Shown: piece by piece, positions 13,787 to 25,551 of the stretch
Layout of the letters: each line of letters begins with the position of its first letter
Numbering within the stretch: position 1 is the first letter of the stretch
Source of the DNA: Viscum album
Taxonomy: Eukaryota > Streptophyta > Magnoliopsida > Santalales > Viscaceae
Direction of reading: 5' to 3'
Assembly (NCBI GenBank): GCA_963277665.1
Contig: OY728125.1
Span: 1,712,952,889 to 1,713,016,888, forward strand
DNA length: 64,000 nt
Program-made: the position numbers and the translations under genes
Notes under the pieces: model-generated
Told to the model about the DNA's origin: nothing
What the model saw: only the letters and a program-made list of their open reading frames with translations
Database searches by the model: none

Positions 13787-14894
13787 TGTAAAGACCCTAA
13801 ATTTTACATGTGATTTTTATTTTATTTAAATGGAAATTTTTCAAGTCCGTGAAATCAGACGGTGCACGATTCTGAAGCCCGGAGTGCACGGAATGATCTG
13901 TAAAAGTTTATTTATGCTTAAATTAATAGGTTTAAGGAGTTTTCCTGAAAAAGTGGAATAACACTTTAAAGGTTACTTGGATCAGAAATCTGAGGGCACC
14001 GTTGCGCTTAGGATGGCGGGTTTACCCTTGGTGCAACTTATGTTTACTCGGTGCGAGACTCCTGTGAGAAATCCAAAAAATGGCATAACCATAAATAAAA
14101 TAATTAAAAAAATTATTTTCGTTTTCAAATACTTATGACTCAAAAATGGTAGCTTGTATTAAAAATCTGAGACCACTACTGAACTCATGAGGGTAAGCTC
14201 CCTTTAAGTAGATACTAACTTGGGTTAGCGAGGGCCACCAGAGAAAGTTAGATTTTGGACGCAAATAAGATAATTAAGTGACAATTATTTTATTATAAAA
14301 TTTGAAACAACTAAAATGTAACTCGGATTGAAAGTCCGAGAGTACTATTGTGTTTTTTGGTGTGTGTTTCACCTAGGCAGAGTCTAACCTCGACTGGAAC
14401 GGGTCGAGGGTGACTGATAATAATTTTATGAAATTTGTTTTTCAGGTACGTGTAGTAAATGTGTGAGCAGCATTTTATAACTTTTGAACCACTACTCAAA
14501 ATTGAAATCTGAGGGCACCATTGAACTCACTGTGCCGATATTTGCATAAAAAGACTTTCACCACGAAGGTGGACGGTCAGGAATATAAGTTAGTTTTTGG
14601 CTTTCTATAAAAAATAATAAGATAAAGTGTAGCCACACTTTATTTTCTTCCAACTGCCATGTGAGTGCGGGTAGTTAGAACCTCCACATGGGAGTTAGTG
14701 GTGGGACCGCCACACCCTAACCTCCCATGAGAGGTTATGGTGGTGGGGCCCACCTGAACCCAATCTCCCATGTGAGGTTAAATGTGGTGGGGACCACATG
14801 AGGCCACCCGAACCCTATTAACGGGAGAAGACCATAACCTATCAACTCCCCATATTAATGGTGCCACCACCACCACTTTTAATGGCCAAAACCT
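13787..14894 (+). mobile_element. Family E LTR, 5' part, plus orientation
   Basis: It starts TGTAAAGACCCTAAATTTT, matching the minus-strand TGTTAAGATCCAAAATTT at 18,674. It runs through the U3 tandem repeats and a block about the 'aacctcccatg.gaggtta' theme (14,660-14,790). Similarity to the sister LTR ends around 14,894-14,900, where it runs directly into the minus-strand primer-site sequence; both partners carry a CCTC-CTCT stretch at the joint. Open frames on either strand here are not conserved in the sister copy. Confidence 0.75.
13981..14640 (+). repeat. About 175-bp degenerate tandem repeat in LTR U3
   Basis: Four units begin near 13,981, 14,160, 14,327 and 14,500. Each opens with a variant of 'aaatctgagggcacc.ttg' followed by an AT-rich stretch. 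The same series occurs in opposite orientation in the inner LTR (about 17,920-18,500), so it belonged to the LTR before these copies separated. Confidence 0.6.
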
Positions 14895-14907
14895 CCCTCT
14901 GATACCA
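14895..14907 (-). other. Primer-binding site of inverted E element
   Basis: On the minus strand the sequence reads TGGTATCAGAGGG two bases after the LTR end. This is the usual plant initiator tRNA-Met primer site. It shows that internal sequence once continued past this LTR end. Now it is cut off within a few bases by the opposing plus-strand LTR fragment. Confidence 0.8.
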
Positions 14908-15659
14908 ATTTTCACAACCCCTCCCTCGGGGCCCACATCGTGACTACCCCAAGCCCGCCTTGCATAGGCCAAGGGCTGGTGACTAGACCCAAAGGCGTAA
15001 TTCCCTAAAAATGGGAAGGAACTGCCTTTATAAATCGTAAATAGACACAACTAGAGAACAAGCAGAAGTAAACACTAATTAAAAGCTGTATAAAAATTGT
15101 ACTAAAAGTAATGGGGGTCAGAATACAAGCCCAACTGTAATGTAAAAATACAACCAAAAGCAAGTACAAATAAAAAGTGACAAATAGCTGAAAGGTGAAA
15201 GCATCTCCTGGATCATCCTCTGGGGTTCATACCTGAAGGGTAGGTACAGATGGCCTCCTCAGCACTCCATGTCTGTCAGACTCCACCGTGTACCGATACG
15301 TTGTAAGGTCCTCCGCCGAGTACCATCCAGTACTGGCGCTCTCGGCCTCCATCAGTGCAGTCTGTCATCTGCATCCAACACAATGAGGAGTGGGAATAGC
15401 CCGTGCAAGGGTGAGTATAACGATACTCATTAGGGACCCGAGTCCCTCATGGTCTCACAAAATCCAACAAAGATAAACCAAAAAGTATGATTTCAATGGA
15501 TAACCATTACATAGGTATATTACCATAAATATACCTAAGTTATCAGGTAAACCATCTCAATAATGAGAAAAATACAAAGGCCATTGACTCAGCTAAAACC
15601 AGGGTTTTCCTTAATGAAACAACAGCTGTTGGAGAACTACTCCTTTGTCGAGTACTGTG

Positions 15660-15835
15660 GGACAACTACGCCACACAGAGTTGCTTCCCATCTAGGGTAT
15701 GCCGCCTCACACAGTAGCGCTCCCCCTAATAGCCTACAGAGGTACTCCTCTTATCATGTACTATGATTCTGTCACCTCACAAAGTGGCGCTCCTCCTACA
15801 TGGGTCTGCTGCCTCACACAGTAGCACTCCCCACT
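15660..15835. repeat. Short direct repeats in E LTR 3' half
   Basis: Variants of 'cctcacacagtagcgctcccc' recur in a block with spacings of roughly 37 bp and multiples of it (the phrases near 15,705, 15,774 and 15,812 are clearest). The inverted sister at about 19,300-19,470 holds the same set ('gtgaggcggcagaccc' theme). They are part of the LTR, not a CRISPR array: the units vary and there are no unique spacers. Confidence 0.55.
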
Positions 15836-16598
15836 GGTTTAGGCGAGTCACTCCGAATCGAATCGGTAAAGCTGTCGCCAGGTCTCAGCTAGCTATTAGG
15901 TCTCCGTACTCTGTTCGCCTGTCTCTAGGAGGATCCGCTCCACAAGCTATAGGCCGATACTCCAAGTGTCATGAAGACCCACGAAGAAGTATCTCGAAGG
16001 TCTGCAATGTCATAGGGGTCTTAACTCAATAGACGACACGTCAATCGGATGCCCGGTCTGTGAGTTATTAGCATTTTAGTCCAAGGGTCCTTGTTGTATT
16101 CATCTACGAACCAACTTGACCGTGACTCAACTATACACCAAACTCTAGTGGGGTATACTCAAAGGGACGGCTATGCTCCAAGAATACCAGAACCGCTAAA
16201 GGATCGTCAAACGGACAACTGGTGCCAAAGGGATGTCCTAAGAAAGTAATGGGTCAGTATTGGGCCCGGTCTGGTCCGACTCGGTCTGAGTTGACCCGAT
16301 CGGACTCGCTGGGTCTGACCCGACCTATTGGGCGGGTCAGACCGCTATGTTTTAACCCAGTCCACTGGCAGTTCAGCCCAATAGTCACCATGTAGGCGGC
16401 TCGGTAACTCGACCTAGGAGACCGGGCTGGTTCGACCAGCCACATCGCGGGGGACGCCATGGGTCGACTCGGGGGACCGGTGGCCGAGAGGCCAGTAGGA
16501 ATCTCGCGCGGGGAACGGGCCGGCCGGCCAGACTCTGGTAGGATCCGAGCACACCAGGGAGGCCACCGTAGGAGACGGGCAGGCCGGCAGCGCGCCGG

Positions 16599-16872
16599 CA
16601 GGGGCGCGGGGCACCGGGCAGTGCGCTGTCAGGGGATTGGGGCATTGGGCAGTGCGTCGGCAGGGGCGTGGGGTGCTGGGTGCACACTGACAGGGGCGTG
16701 AGGCACCGGGAGCATGCCGGCAGGGGCACGGGGTGCCGAGCAGAGCGCTGGCAGGGGCGGGGGGTGCTGGACAGTGCGTCGGTAGGGGCACGGGGCCCCT
16801 GGTATATGCTGGCAGGGGCGCGGGGAACCGGGTGTGTGCCTGCAGGGGCGCGGCGATGCGGGGAGCGCACCG
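16599..16872. repeat. CpG-rich minisatellite, nine units of 30-31 bp
   Basis: Units begin at CAGGGG (once TAGGGG) from 16,599 to 16,843 and are 30 or 31 bp long. A typical unit starts CAGGGGCGCGGGGCACCGGG. Similar but less regular GC-rich DNA extends to about 16,300 and 17,000. The mix of 30 and 31 bp shifts the reading frame between units, which argues against coding. It lies between the TATA box and the LTR 3' half, so it would be transcribed. The plus-strand sister LTR lacks this section. Confidence 0.85.
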
Positions 16873-17375
16873 GGGTGCCCCGAGGGCGGCGTAGTTCGTG
16901 GAGGACGTGGGTAGCGTGACCTTTGTTCGCCGCCTTCATCAACGTCGCCGCCTGTACCGCCTTCGCCATCACCAAACAAGAACAACAAGGGGAGGGTCGG
17001 ACCATGTTCGGGCAACCCAAACCCTTCCCATTACGGTGACAGAAATCAGTGATTCTCATATAATTACTTGATTGACGAAGAATGAGGGTTTATTCTCATA
17101 ATTAAAATAACACAAAAATCCCCTATCTTTTGATTAACGGGAAATCATTCGTTGATGTCACGGTAGGTTGGCTGTCGATCCGAGGTAGAAGATCATGTCC
17201 CATATCGAAGGGGTCCGAGGAAGAAATTCAGAGAGGAAGATCATCACCGGTGTTCTTCGCGTTCTTCACGCTCTTCATTCGGAGGGGGGGTAATCCTCCC
17301 GGTGTTGGGTGACACGTCTCTTTTCCAGCGTTTCTCTTCTTGATGATGTCATCCCAAAACCTTCCCCGAGCTTCC

Positions 17376-17384
17376 TTTATATAG
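17376..17384 (-). promoter_or_regulatory. TATA box of minus-strand E LTR
   Basis: The minus strand reads 'ctatataaagg', a good plant TATA box about 1.3 kb into the LTR. That is a sensible place for a U3/R boundary. Transcription would run toward the minisatellite and the primer site. Confidence 0.6.
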
Positions 17385-18674
17385 AATAGTGAGGGTTTGT
17401 CTAAAATCATGTGGTCACGTAATTCAAATGGTAGAATTAATTAACCTAGCTCCACCAAATTAAATGCACGATGGGTGTCACAATTAATTTGGAGGTTGTC
17501 AAGAGGCTCCCCTTAATTAATTCACATGTGTTGGAAAAATTAATTAAGGGAGACACCACAAATTCAAAGAGGATGTTTAGGCCATTAATAGGGGTGGTGG
17601 TGGCACCATATATAGGGGGTGTTGATAGGTTATAGTCTCCTCCCATTAATCAAGATCGGGTGGCCATGTGTGGTCCCCACCACATTTAACCTCACTTTGG
17701 AGATTGGTTTCGGGTGGGCCCCAACACAATAACCTCTCATGGGAGGTCAGGGTGTGGCGATCCCACCACCAACTCCCAAGTGGTGGTTCCAACTACCCGC
17801 ACTCACATGGAGGCTGGAATAAAATAAAGTGTGGGTACAATTTATTTTATTATTTTTTATAAAAATCCAAAAACAAACATTTATTCTCGACCATCCTTCG
17901 TCGAGGTGAAAGTCTTTTTTTTCAAATATCAGTGCTGCGAGTTCAGCGGTGCCCTCGGATTTCAATTCCGAGCACCGGTTCAAAAGTTATAAAATGCCAC
18001 TCATGCGTTTACTGAACGTACCCGAAAAAAAAGTTCTGAAAATTATTATTAGTCACCCTTGTCCTACGTCGGTAGAGGTTAGGCTTTACCTATGTGAAAC
18101 ACACCCCAACCAACCCAACGGTTCTCTCAGATTTTCAATCCGAGTTAACATTTGGATGTTACTAATTTTATAATAAAAAAATTGTCACTTTATTATTTTA
18201 TTTGCGGCAAAAAACTAACTTTCTCTGGTTACCCTAGCTGACACAAATTAGTATTTTTTTAAAGAAAGCCTACCTTAACGAGTTCAGCAGTGGTCTCGGA
18301 TTTGTAATCTGAGCTACCGTTTGTGAGTTATATGCATTTGAAAAATAAAATAGTTTATTTAATTATTTTATTTACGGTTATGCCATTTTTGGGATTTCTC
18401 ATAAGAGGCTCGCGCAGACTATAAATAAGTCGCACCTAGGGTAATCCTACCATCCTGAGCGCAACAGTACCCTCAGATTTCTGATATGAGTAACTGTTTA
18501 AGAATTATTAAACTTTTTCAGGAAAAAATCTTACGCACGTTAATTTAAGCTTACCAAAACTTTGACAGATCATTCCGGGCACTCCCAGCCTTGGAACCGC
18601 ACACTGTCTAATTTCATGGACTTTTAAAAATTTTATTTAAATAAAAAAATACATGGAAATTTTGGATCTTAACA

Positions 18675-18824
18675 TTCTCCCTACCTCAGGGATCTACGTC
18701 CCCGTAAGGCACAACTCAATCTAAGGAAACAATGTGGGGGGTACTAAGAACACATCTAAGACTCCTGCTCCCACGTGCTCTCTTGGAGGATCCTATGCTA
18801 CCAGCAAACGTGCACTAGAGGTAT
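18675..18824 (-). other. 3' end of internal region with polypurine tract (inverted E element)
   Basis: Read on the minus strand, this ends '..gacgtagatccctgaggtagggagaa' directly before the LTR start TGTTAAG. The arrangement of a 'gaggacg'-type motif, a purine run and then TG is the usual 3' end of a plant gypsy interior. Only about 150 bp survive before the plus-strand LTR fragment begins near 18,825. Confidence 0.7.
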
Positions 18825-20287
18825 CGAAAGGGTTGACCCAGACCGGGTCGGACCGGACCCGGGCCCATTACTAACCCATTACCTTCTTGGGCCATATCAT
18901 TGGCTCTGCACGTCCATTTGATGAACTGTCAGCGGTGCCAATATTATTGGAACATAGGCATTCCTTTGAGTATACCCCACAGGAGTTCGAGGTATAGTTG
19001 AATCACAGTCAGGTTGGTTCATACATGAATTCAACAGGGCCCATGGGACTAAAATGCTAATAACTCACAAACCAGGCGTCTGATTGATGCGCAGTCTATT
19101 ACGTTGAGACCCCTATGACATTGCAGAACATTGAGATACTTCTTCATGGGACTTATTGACACTTGTAGTATCGTCTTGTAGCTTGTAGACAGACCCTCCT
19201 GGAGATGGACGAGCAGAGTACGGAGACCTAGTAGATGGCTGAGACCTGACGACTGCTCGAACGATTCGATTCAGAGTGACTCGACTATCCCAATGGGGAG
19301 TGCTATTGGGTGAGGCGGCAGACCCATGGCTGAGGAGTTCCACTTTGTTAGGCGGAAGACCCGTGGTACTCGATTGGAGGAGTACCTCGGTAAGCTATTA
19401 GGGGGATCACTACTGTGTGAGGCGGCAGACCCCAGGTGGGAAGCATCTCTGTGTGATGTAGTTATCCCACAGTACACGACAGGAGGAGTACCTTAGCAGG
19501 CTATGGTTAGTGAGTAGCGCCTCAGAGTCGCGACAGGGACGCTGTAATCGATAGAGGAGGAGTTCTCTTGCAGCCGTGGTTTCATTATTGAAAATCATGG
19601 TTTGAGCTGAGTCAATGACCTTTTTTGCCTCATGATTGATATGGGTTACTTGATAACTTATGTATATTTGTGGGAATATTCCTATGTAAGGGTTATCCAT
19701 TGAAATCATACATTGTGGTTTATCCTTGTTGGATTTTGTGAGACCTTGAGGGTCTCGGGGTCCCTACTGAGTATCGTTATACTCACCCTTGCACGGGATA
19801 TGCTCACACCTCGTTGTGTTGGATGCAGATGACGGACATCACTGATGGTGGCCGAGAGCACCAGGTCTGGAAGGTACCTGGAAGAGGACCTTACGACATT
19901 ACGGTACATGGTGGAGTTTGACAGACGTGGAGTGCTGAGGAGGCCATCTGTATCTACCCTTCTGGTAGGAACCCCGGAGGATGATCCAGGAGCTTCTTTC
20001 ACCTTTCAGATTTTTGTCCCTTTTTAGTTGAACTTTCTTTCATTTGTATTTGTACTTTATAGTTGGGGTGGTATTATGGCCCCCTTTACATTCAGTACAC
20101 TTTCTATACAACATTTACTTAGTTTTTTATTCTGCTTGTTCTCTAGTAGTGTGTGTTTACGATTTATAAAGGCAATTCCATCCCAGTTTCATGGAATTAT
20201 GCCATTGGTGCTAGTCGCCAGCCCCTGGCCAATGGAAGGCAGGCTTGGGGTAGTGATGATGCGGGCCCTGGGGGACGGTTCATGACA
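18825..20287 (+). mobile_element. Family E LTR, 3' part, plus orientation
   Basis: Matches the minus strand of about 16,320-14,910, including the 'gggttgacccagaccggg' start, the short direct repeats, the 'ggatgcagatgacgg' block and the end ...TTCATGACA at 20,287. What follows (TTAGATAAATT) is not a clear primer site, so this may be a 3' or solo LTR end. Open frames on either strand, for example 19,410-19,709 minus, are not supported as genes. Confidence 0.75.
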
Positions 20288-21330
20288 TTAGATAAATTTT
20301 ACTTGAGAATAAAAGGAAAGGACACTACTCAACCCATGTTTGGTAAAAGGTGTTAGGTGATGAGAGATAATGATACTGGTCATTACAATGTAATTTACAT
20401 GATGGAAACCCAAAGAATATGGGTGAGGGGCCCACAAGACTTTATCTTTAATGAAATTTAATTTCATAATTGAGTAATTCTAGTGGACCACTATAATTGT
20501 ACATTTACAACACTTTGGATTTCACTGAATCAAGTATGTATAGAAGTATTTTTTATTTTACCTAATGTTTTTTCTTCATAGAAGGGAGTTACACAGGAGC
20601 ATATCATTGAATATCCAATGTATTTTAAAGAATTTTATGATGTGATTCACATATTTTTCTTATAGTGACCTGGATTTTCCCAATTCATATATAACTCAAT
20701 TTTGGGTTTTTGAATAAATATTGAGTCTAACCTCTGGGAAAGAAGTTAATTTTACTCTTGTAAATTATTTCAAAAATTATACTGATTATTGTGATCTTTA
20801 TGAGTGGTGTTTACTGCAACGTGATGTTTTAGAGAAGTTTCAAAAAACTATTTAATGGGATTTTTTGTATTTATTATGTAAATAAATAATTATTATATAA
20901 CATCGATGGTGATGGCATGACTATGTTTTTTAATACTTGAACATTGGGAATATATTTATGATTCTTTTAGAGACCATTCTATTAGTCAACCTAGAAAAAA
21001 TACATTGTAGATAATCAATAATAATATAGTATTAAAATTATTATTTTTCTCAAGAGCACATATATTTTAGATAAATAATTATATCTTGTAAATGGAGATT
21101 CATATTGAAACATTAAACCCCTTGTTGAGACCAAGTTGTTGTTAATATGCTATGAAAAATCTATGTCTGGTTTTCTTCGAGCCCTAAAATATTGAATAGT
21201 TTTTCGTAGAGTTATTGGAATAAATTAATGGATAAATATTATTGTTTAATTTAATCATTTAATTAATAAACATTTTTATATACCTATATATAAAATTATT
21301 TTCTTTATCCACAGAACCCATGGATTTTAA
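20288..21330. other. Unassigned DNA between elements E and A
   Basis: AT-rich, with no coding domain or terminal repeat recognised. If nest A is removed, this continues into 56,818 onward as the older target DNA. It ends with TTTAA, the left half of A's possible target duplication. Confidence 0.4.
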
Positions 21331-22591
21331 TGTTACATCCTATGTAAATAAAGAATAAAACATTTTCATATTTTTTAATATTTGTGAATTAAATATTAAT
21401 ATTAATTTAAATCGTATGCAACATTCGACTGAATACCTGATACGCTACAACAAGTTTCATTGAAATTTTACGTTCAACAAAACGTTGAGTTATATTGAAA
21501 AATAATATATTATTTTTATTATTTTAAATGGTAGTAATCACATAAATTTTGTATTTGCGGTAATGAATAGAACTAACTAAAATATGATTATATATGTTTT
21601 TGAAATGTTTTCACATTTATCCAATAAAATTTAGATGCATAAAATGTGAATGAATCTAATTTTAATCCAAAATACAATAATATTCATTAAATGGCCGATT
21701 TACCAACATTTGATGGAGAACCATATTTAAATATATTTTTTGTCACTTTTATATATTCAATTTGAAGAGATAAAATTCTTCTTTAGAATTGAGACATCAA
21801 AATTTACTTTCGGTAAATTTGGGGAATATTTCTGATAAAATTCATTTTTTAATGAATAGTGGAAAATAATATATTCTAATTCAAAGATTCCTTTTAATAT
21901 AATGAATTTATAAGGATAGATTATCTTTTTAATTTGTTTTAAAGTCTAATTATATTATTTTTTTACCATTTAATCTAATTATTGTCATTGGAAGTAATTT
22001 CATTTTGAAATTGTACTAAAATAAGTGTCAGTATTTAAATAGTTTTTATTTCTTAAAAATAAGATTTTTGTTTTGACAGCGGGAATTATTTTTAAATTAC
22101 TTACTGAAACATTAGTGATTTTATATTGAAAAAATGTATTGAATATTTGGAATCAGGAGGTCCAAATTGTGTAAATTGGTAGCTTTTATTTTTAGACAAT
22201 ATGAATATTTATTTCAGTAAAAAATTTATTTACAATGGTTAAAGGAAAAATATGGTAAATAAGGGTAAAAAATATTATTATAATAATAATAAATTACCCT
22301 AACATGTGTAATAATCTTATTGGATGATACATGTAATACAATGGGCATCCATTTCTTGATTTTAGGACCCCATGGATCCACATGGTAGTGATAATGAAAC
22401 ATTATTTATATTAATTAATTTAAAGTAATGACAAAAATGACTTAAACATATATCTTTTAGAAAATCAATTATTACATGTGGTTATATATGTTATCTACTC
22501 GATTATAAATATTAATTTGATAGATAGAAATATTTTCTACATCATGATATTATTATTATTATTTTTAGACATCATATAAATAAAATTATTT

Positions 22592-22612
22592 ATGACACAA
22601 TAACGATGCAGT
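22592..22612 (+). promoter_or_regulatory. Conserved U3 motif in A LTR
   Basis: Reads 'atgacacaataacgatgcagt'-like sequence. The same motif, ATGACACAA..ATGATGCAGT, recurs at the matching place in the other LTRs: 40,503 (A right), 24,160 (B left), 30,810 (B right), 44,814 (C left) and 53,648 (C right). It lies a few hundred bases upstream of TATA and could be an enhancer element; function is inferred from conservation only. Confidence 0.45.
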
Positions 22613-22820
22613 GTTTACCTCATTAATGAATGTTTTAAACAAATAATATTATAATGATTAAAAAATATCCCAAACTTTTCTAATTATTATTGGATGATTT
22701 TATATCAAACATGAGTAATCTTATCATCAACGTTAATAAGTTTTGGAAATTTAGAAACTGAAAATACTTATATAATAAAATAATATTTTAACACACTCTT
22801 AAAGAGCCCCTTCACCCCCT

Positions 22821-22828
22821 TATAAAAA
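22821..22828 (+). promoter_or_regulatory. TATA box, A left LTR
   Basis: TATAAAAA preceded by 'aaagagccccttcacccc', a CT-rich module that recurs before the TATA boxes of the A right, C left and C right LTRs. Confidence 0.7.
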
Positions 22829-24767
22829 TCCCTCACTTCTAACCCATTCCACCCACATATAATGCCCCTTGACTCATAAAAATTCATCCCAATTAAGATC
22901 CATGCATCCATCTCCTCCTCCTAGATAACTTCCTGTAACACCCCAAAATTTTATGAAAAATATTCTTTTTAATTTAATTAATGTCTTGTGTTGTACGCTA
23001 CACCAAAAGAAGGTTTCACAACACGCATCCTTGACTTGCCTTCCATTACACGCAATCGCGACCTTCCTCGATAGCGTGTGTAGTATGCAATAATGAGTTT
23101 CACTAAACGGCAATATGCTATTAAAATATTATTAAAATTAGCCGTTATGAATAGTAATAACCACTTTTTAAAATTTTGTAAATTTTCTTTTTCAATATAT
23201 ACTTTATTTTTGGATTCATAATATCGAAATTAGCTTAGGGTGAAATTTTGGTACTTTTTGGATAACTTTCATTTTCTGATGAATAGTGAAAATTACTAAA
23301 TTTTAATTAAAAACAACTTTTTTTAATTGAAATAATTAATAGTGATAAATTATTAATTTGAGTGGTTTTAAAGTATATTTGGAATATATTTTTACAATTC
23401 AATACAATGTTGGTTATTGGATGTAATTTCACATTTACACTAGACATAAACATGTGTTAATCTTTTGATAGTTATTATCTCTTAAAAACACGCTATTTGT
23501 TGTGACAGCGGAAATTAATTATAAAATTAATTAATGCAAATTATATGTTGGGAATTTTTTAAAATAGAAATAATTTTTGAATTCGGAATATCAATTATAG
23601 CTTAGGGTGAAATTTTGGCATTTTTTTGAAAAACTTCAATTTTTGAAACTACTAAGTGGTAGTTAAAAAAATTAATTTTTTCATAAATCTTATTTTTACC
23701 GCTTCTGTGAATGGAATTTCAAAAATCCGAGAGACACGGTTGATTTCAGTAAGTAAAATGTGGTTCAATGAGATGAAAATAATTTTTGGTGAATCGTAAC
23801 TTTTTTACTTTAATTTACCACGGTTAAAAGTAAATAGGGTAATTAAGTGTAAAAATGATTTTAATATTACCCTAACACATGTCCTAATCTTATTGGACAA
23901 GTTTATCTCGACCAAAAACAACCTTAAGTGTAAAATATTATCATTTAGGCCCACTTGGATTAGATTAGGACATTTGTTATTATTTAATTCAAAGAAGAGT
24001 TAAAAGAGTTAAAATCAAAGTTTATTTACTAAAACATTTTTAATATAGGGTTATACATAATATAATTTCGACTATAAATATTCATTAGAAAGATAAAAAT
24101 ATTTCCTACATAATGGTATTTTATTTGTAATTTTTATACTTTAAATAATTTAATTTATTTATGACACAACGATGATGCAGTAATTAACTTTTTAAGAAAA
24201 TATTAACATAATTGATGTTATAAATGCCCAAATAAATGTAATGTGAGAATTTTTATAACTTACACTAATTTTCTAGGTTCCGATGACATGTTATTGTTGA
24301 TTTAAGTAACTTTTTTCGAACTTATCATTCTGTTAGAAATTTAATAAAAATCATTTACCAAATAGTGTCAAAATTGACATAAATTAGTTTTTAAAACAAA
24401 TATTATATTATTAATTGTTATTTAAATCCTAAAAATCTAAGTATAGGAAAAATGACTTAGATATGGTTATATATATGGATAATAAACAACTTGGATTTAG
24501 TTTGGCTTCATATAGTATGTTTATTAACCATATAGTGTAAGAAAACAAAAAGACACGATAAAAGTTAAATTATTTAACTTAGAGTTAAATCTAATTGATA
24601 AGGTTAAAATAATAACCTAAATTTGACTAAATCCTATTGGATGAGAGGATTTCGACCCATCCCCACATTAGCTTCGAAATAAGACCCTTTGGAACCATTA
24701 TAAACCGAATTTGACCTTAATATAAAATAATATTTTGTGAATTTCCTAAGGTGCCCCTCTCCTCCCT

Positions 24768-24775
24768 TATAAAAG
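24768..24775 (+). promoter_or_regulatory. TATA box, B left LTR
   Basis: TATAAAAG after 'gtgcccctctcctccct', followed by a CT-rich stretch. It sets the likely transcription start near 24,800, so the hairpins and splice-like sites downstream lie in the transcribed leader. Confidence 0.75.
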
Positions 24776-25108
24776 GGCACCTCCTCCCTCTCCTCCTCAC
24801 ACCAATTTGAGCATTCATGCTCGGCCAAACCCTGCCAAAATCTCTTCTCCACTTCCCTAGTATCATCCTAGAGGTCATGTTCTTCTTAAAAGACCAATTT
24901 TAGTGCCCTAAAAGTAGGTCTCAAAGAAGCACTTCAAAGAAGAGGTAATATCCATTACCGATCTTTTCCAATTTCGTTCTTCTTCAACTTCTTCTTCTTT
25001 AGTTGTTTCATTATGAAGTAATAACATAAGTATCACTCATATACTGATATGTTATTATAAGTATTAAACAACACTATTTAACCATCTGTCCATCCTACGG
25101 AAAATGAA

Positions 25109-25551
25109 ATCACTGCGCGTGCGTACGTACGGAATACCGTCTCCACGCCGTGGTGTAATCTATTTTCTGCCACCACCATAATAGGATGGGTATAATGGTG
25201 TAATGAGTAACTATATATGATTATAATAAAGTGATATTAATACTGAAATAGTATACATACACTTTAACACAATTCCACGACCATGGGAACGATATCATCG
25301 CTCGTGCGTACGTACGGACTAACGTCTCCACGACGCGATGAGATTCATTATCCATGTTAACCATTCCAGAATGATTATAAAGTATATATAATGAATAATA
25401 ATGGAATATATGACATGGTAAATATACTGTATTTATTTATATATATATATATATATATGTCATCTATTTACTTCCATTCAAGACAATAAGGAAAGGAAAG
25501 CAGCGTTCATGCGTACGTACGGACTACCGTCTCCATGAACGGTGTGTTTCA
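25109..25551 (+). other. Three palindrome-centred hairpin modules, B left LTR
   Basis: Copies are centred on CGTACGTACG at 25,122-25,131, 25,307-25,316 and 25,512-25,521. Each has an outer stem whose sequence differs between copies but still pairs: CACTGCGCG/CGCCGTGGTG, CATCGCTCGTG/CACGACGCGATG, and GTTCATG/CATGAAC. Inside lies the self-complementary CGTACGTACG, followed by an apical ACGG-N4-CCGT (one base lost in the second copy). Paired stems with changing sequence around a constant core suggest a selected RNA structure in the LTR leader. Confidence 0.7.

Larger units (their letters stand above)
14910..18674 (-). mobile_element. Family E LTR, full length, minus orientation (3,765 bp)
   Basis: The minus strand starts TGTTAAGATCC at 18,674 and ends ...TTGTGAAA at 14,910, where the plus copy ends ...TTCATGACA at 20,287. 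In order along the minus strand: U3 with about 175-bp tandem repeats; the 'cctcccatg' block; a TATA box at about 17,380; a leader; a CpG-rich minisatellite (16,599-16,872); and a 3' half matching 18,825-20,287. It is bounded by a polypurine tract on the U3 side and a primer site on the far side. A normal element has one of these per LTR, not both. The long Pro/Ala/Arg-rich open frames here (for example 17,059-16,385 minus) are translations of the minisatellite in transcribed LTR and are not counted as genes. Confidence 0.8.
13787..20287. mobile_element. Compound LTR structure, family E (split plus LTR around an inverted LTR)
   Basis: A plus-strand LTR 5' part (13,787-14,894) and 3' part (18,825-20,287) flank a complete minus-strand LTR of the same family (18,674 down to 14,910). 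The arms are therefore inverted copies of one another: 13,787-14,894 matches the complement of about 17,570-18,674, and 18,825-20,287 matches the complement of about 14,910-16,320. The middle of the plus LTR, corresponding to the TATA-leader-minisatellite section, is missing. Possible target duplication TTACA/TTAGA. Family identity (Ty3/gypsy-like) is inferred from the initiator-Met primer site and the polypurine context, as no coding region is attached. Confidence 0.75.
21331..22933 (+). mobile_element. Element A left LTR, first part
   Basis: Starts TGTTACATCC and aligns with 39,249 onward (for example 'gttatattgaaaaataatat' at 21,490 and 39,411). It contains the 'gacagcggg' block (22,076), the conserved U3 motif (22,592-22,612) and a TATA box (22,821). 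It is interrupted at CTTCC (22,929-22,933) by element B, a little over 100 bp downstream of the TATA box. Confidence 0.9.

Noticed and set aside
15660..15835. CRISPR-like repeat block
   Set aside because: Repeats vary, spacers are not unique, and the block lies in a plant LTR with an inverted sister copy.
16385..17059. 224-codon Pro/Ala/Arg-rich open frame on the minus strand and its overlapping frames
   Set aside because: It is a translation of a GC-rich 30-31-bp minisatellite in an LTR. All frames are open there because GC-rich DNA has few stops, unit lengths break frame, and the sister LTR lacks the section.
14778..20356. Several 60-99 codon open frames in the E LTR copies
   Set aside because: They fall on LTR sequence, appear on both strands, and do not keep a common frame between the two inverted copies.
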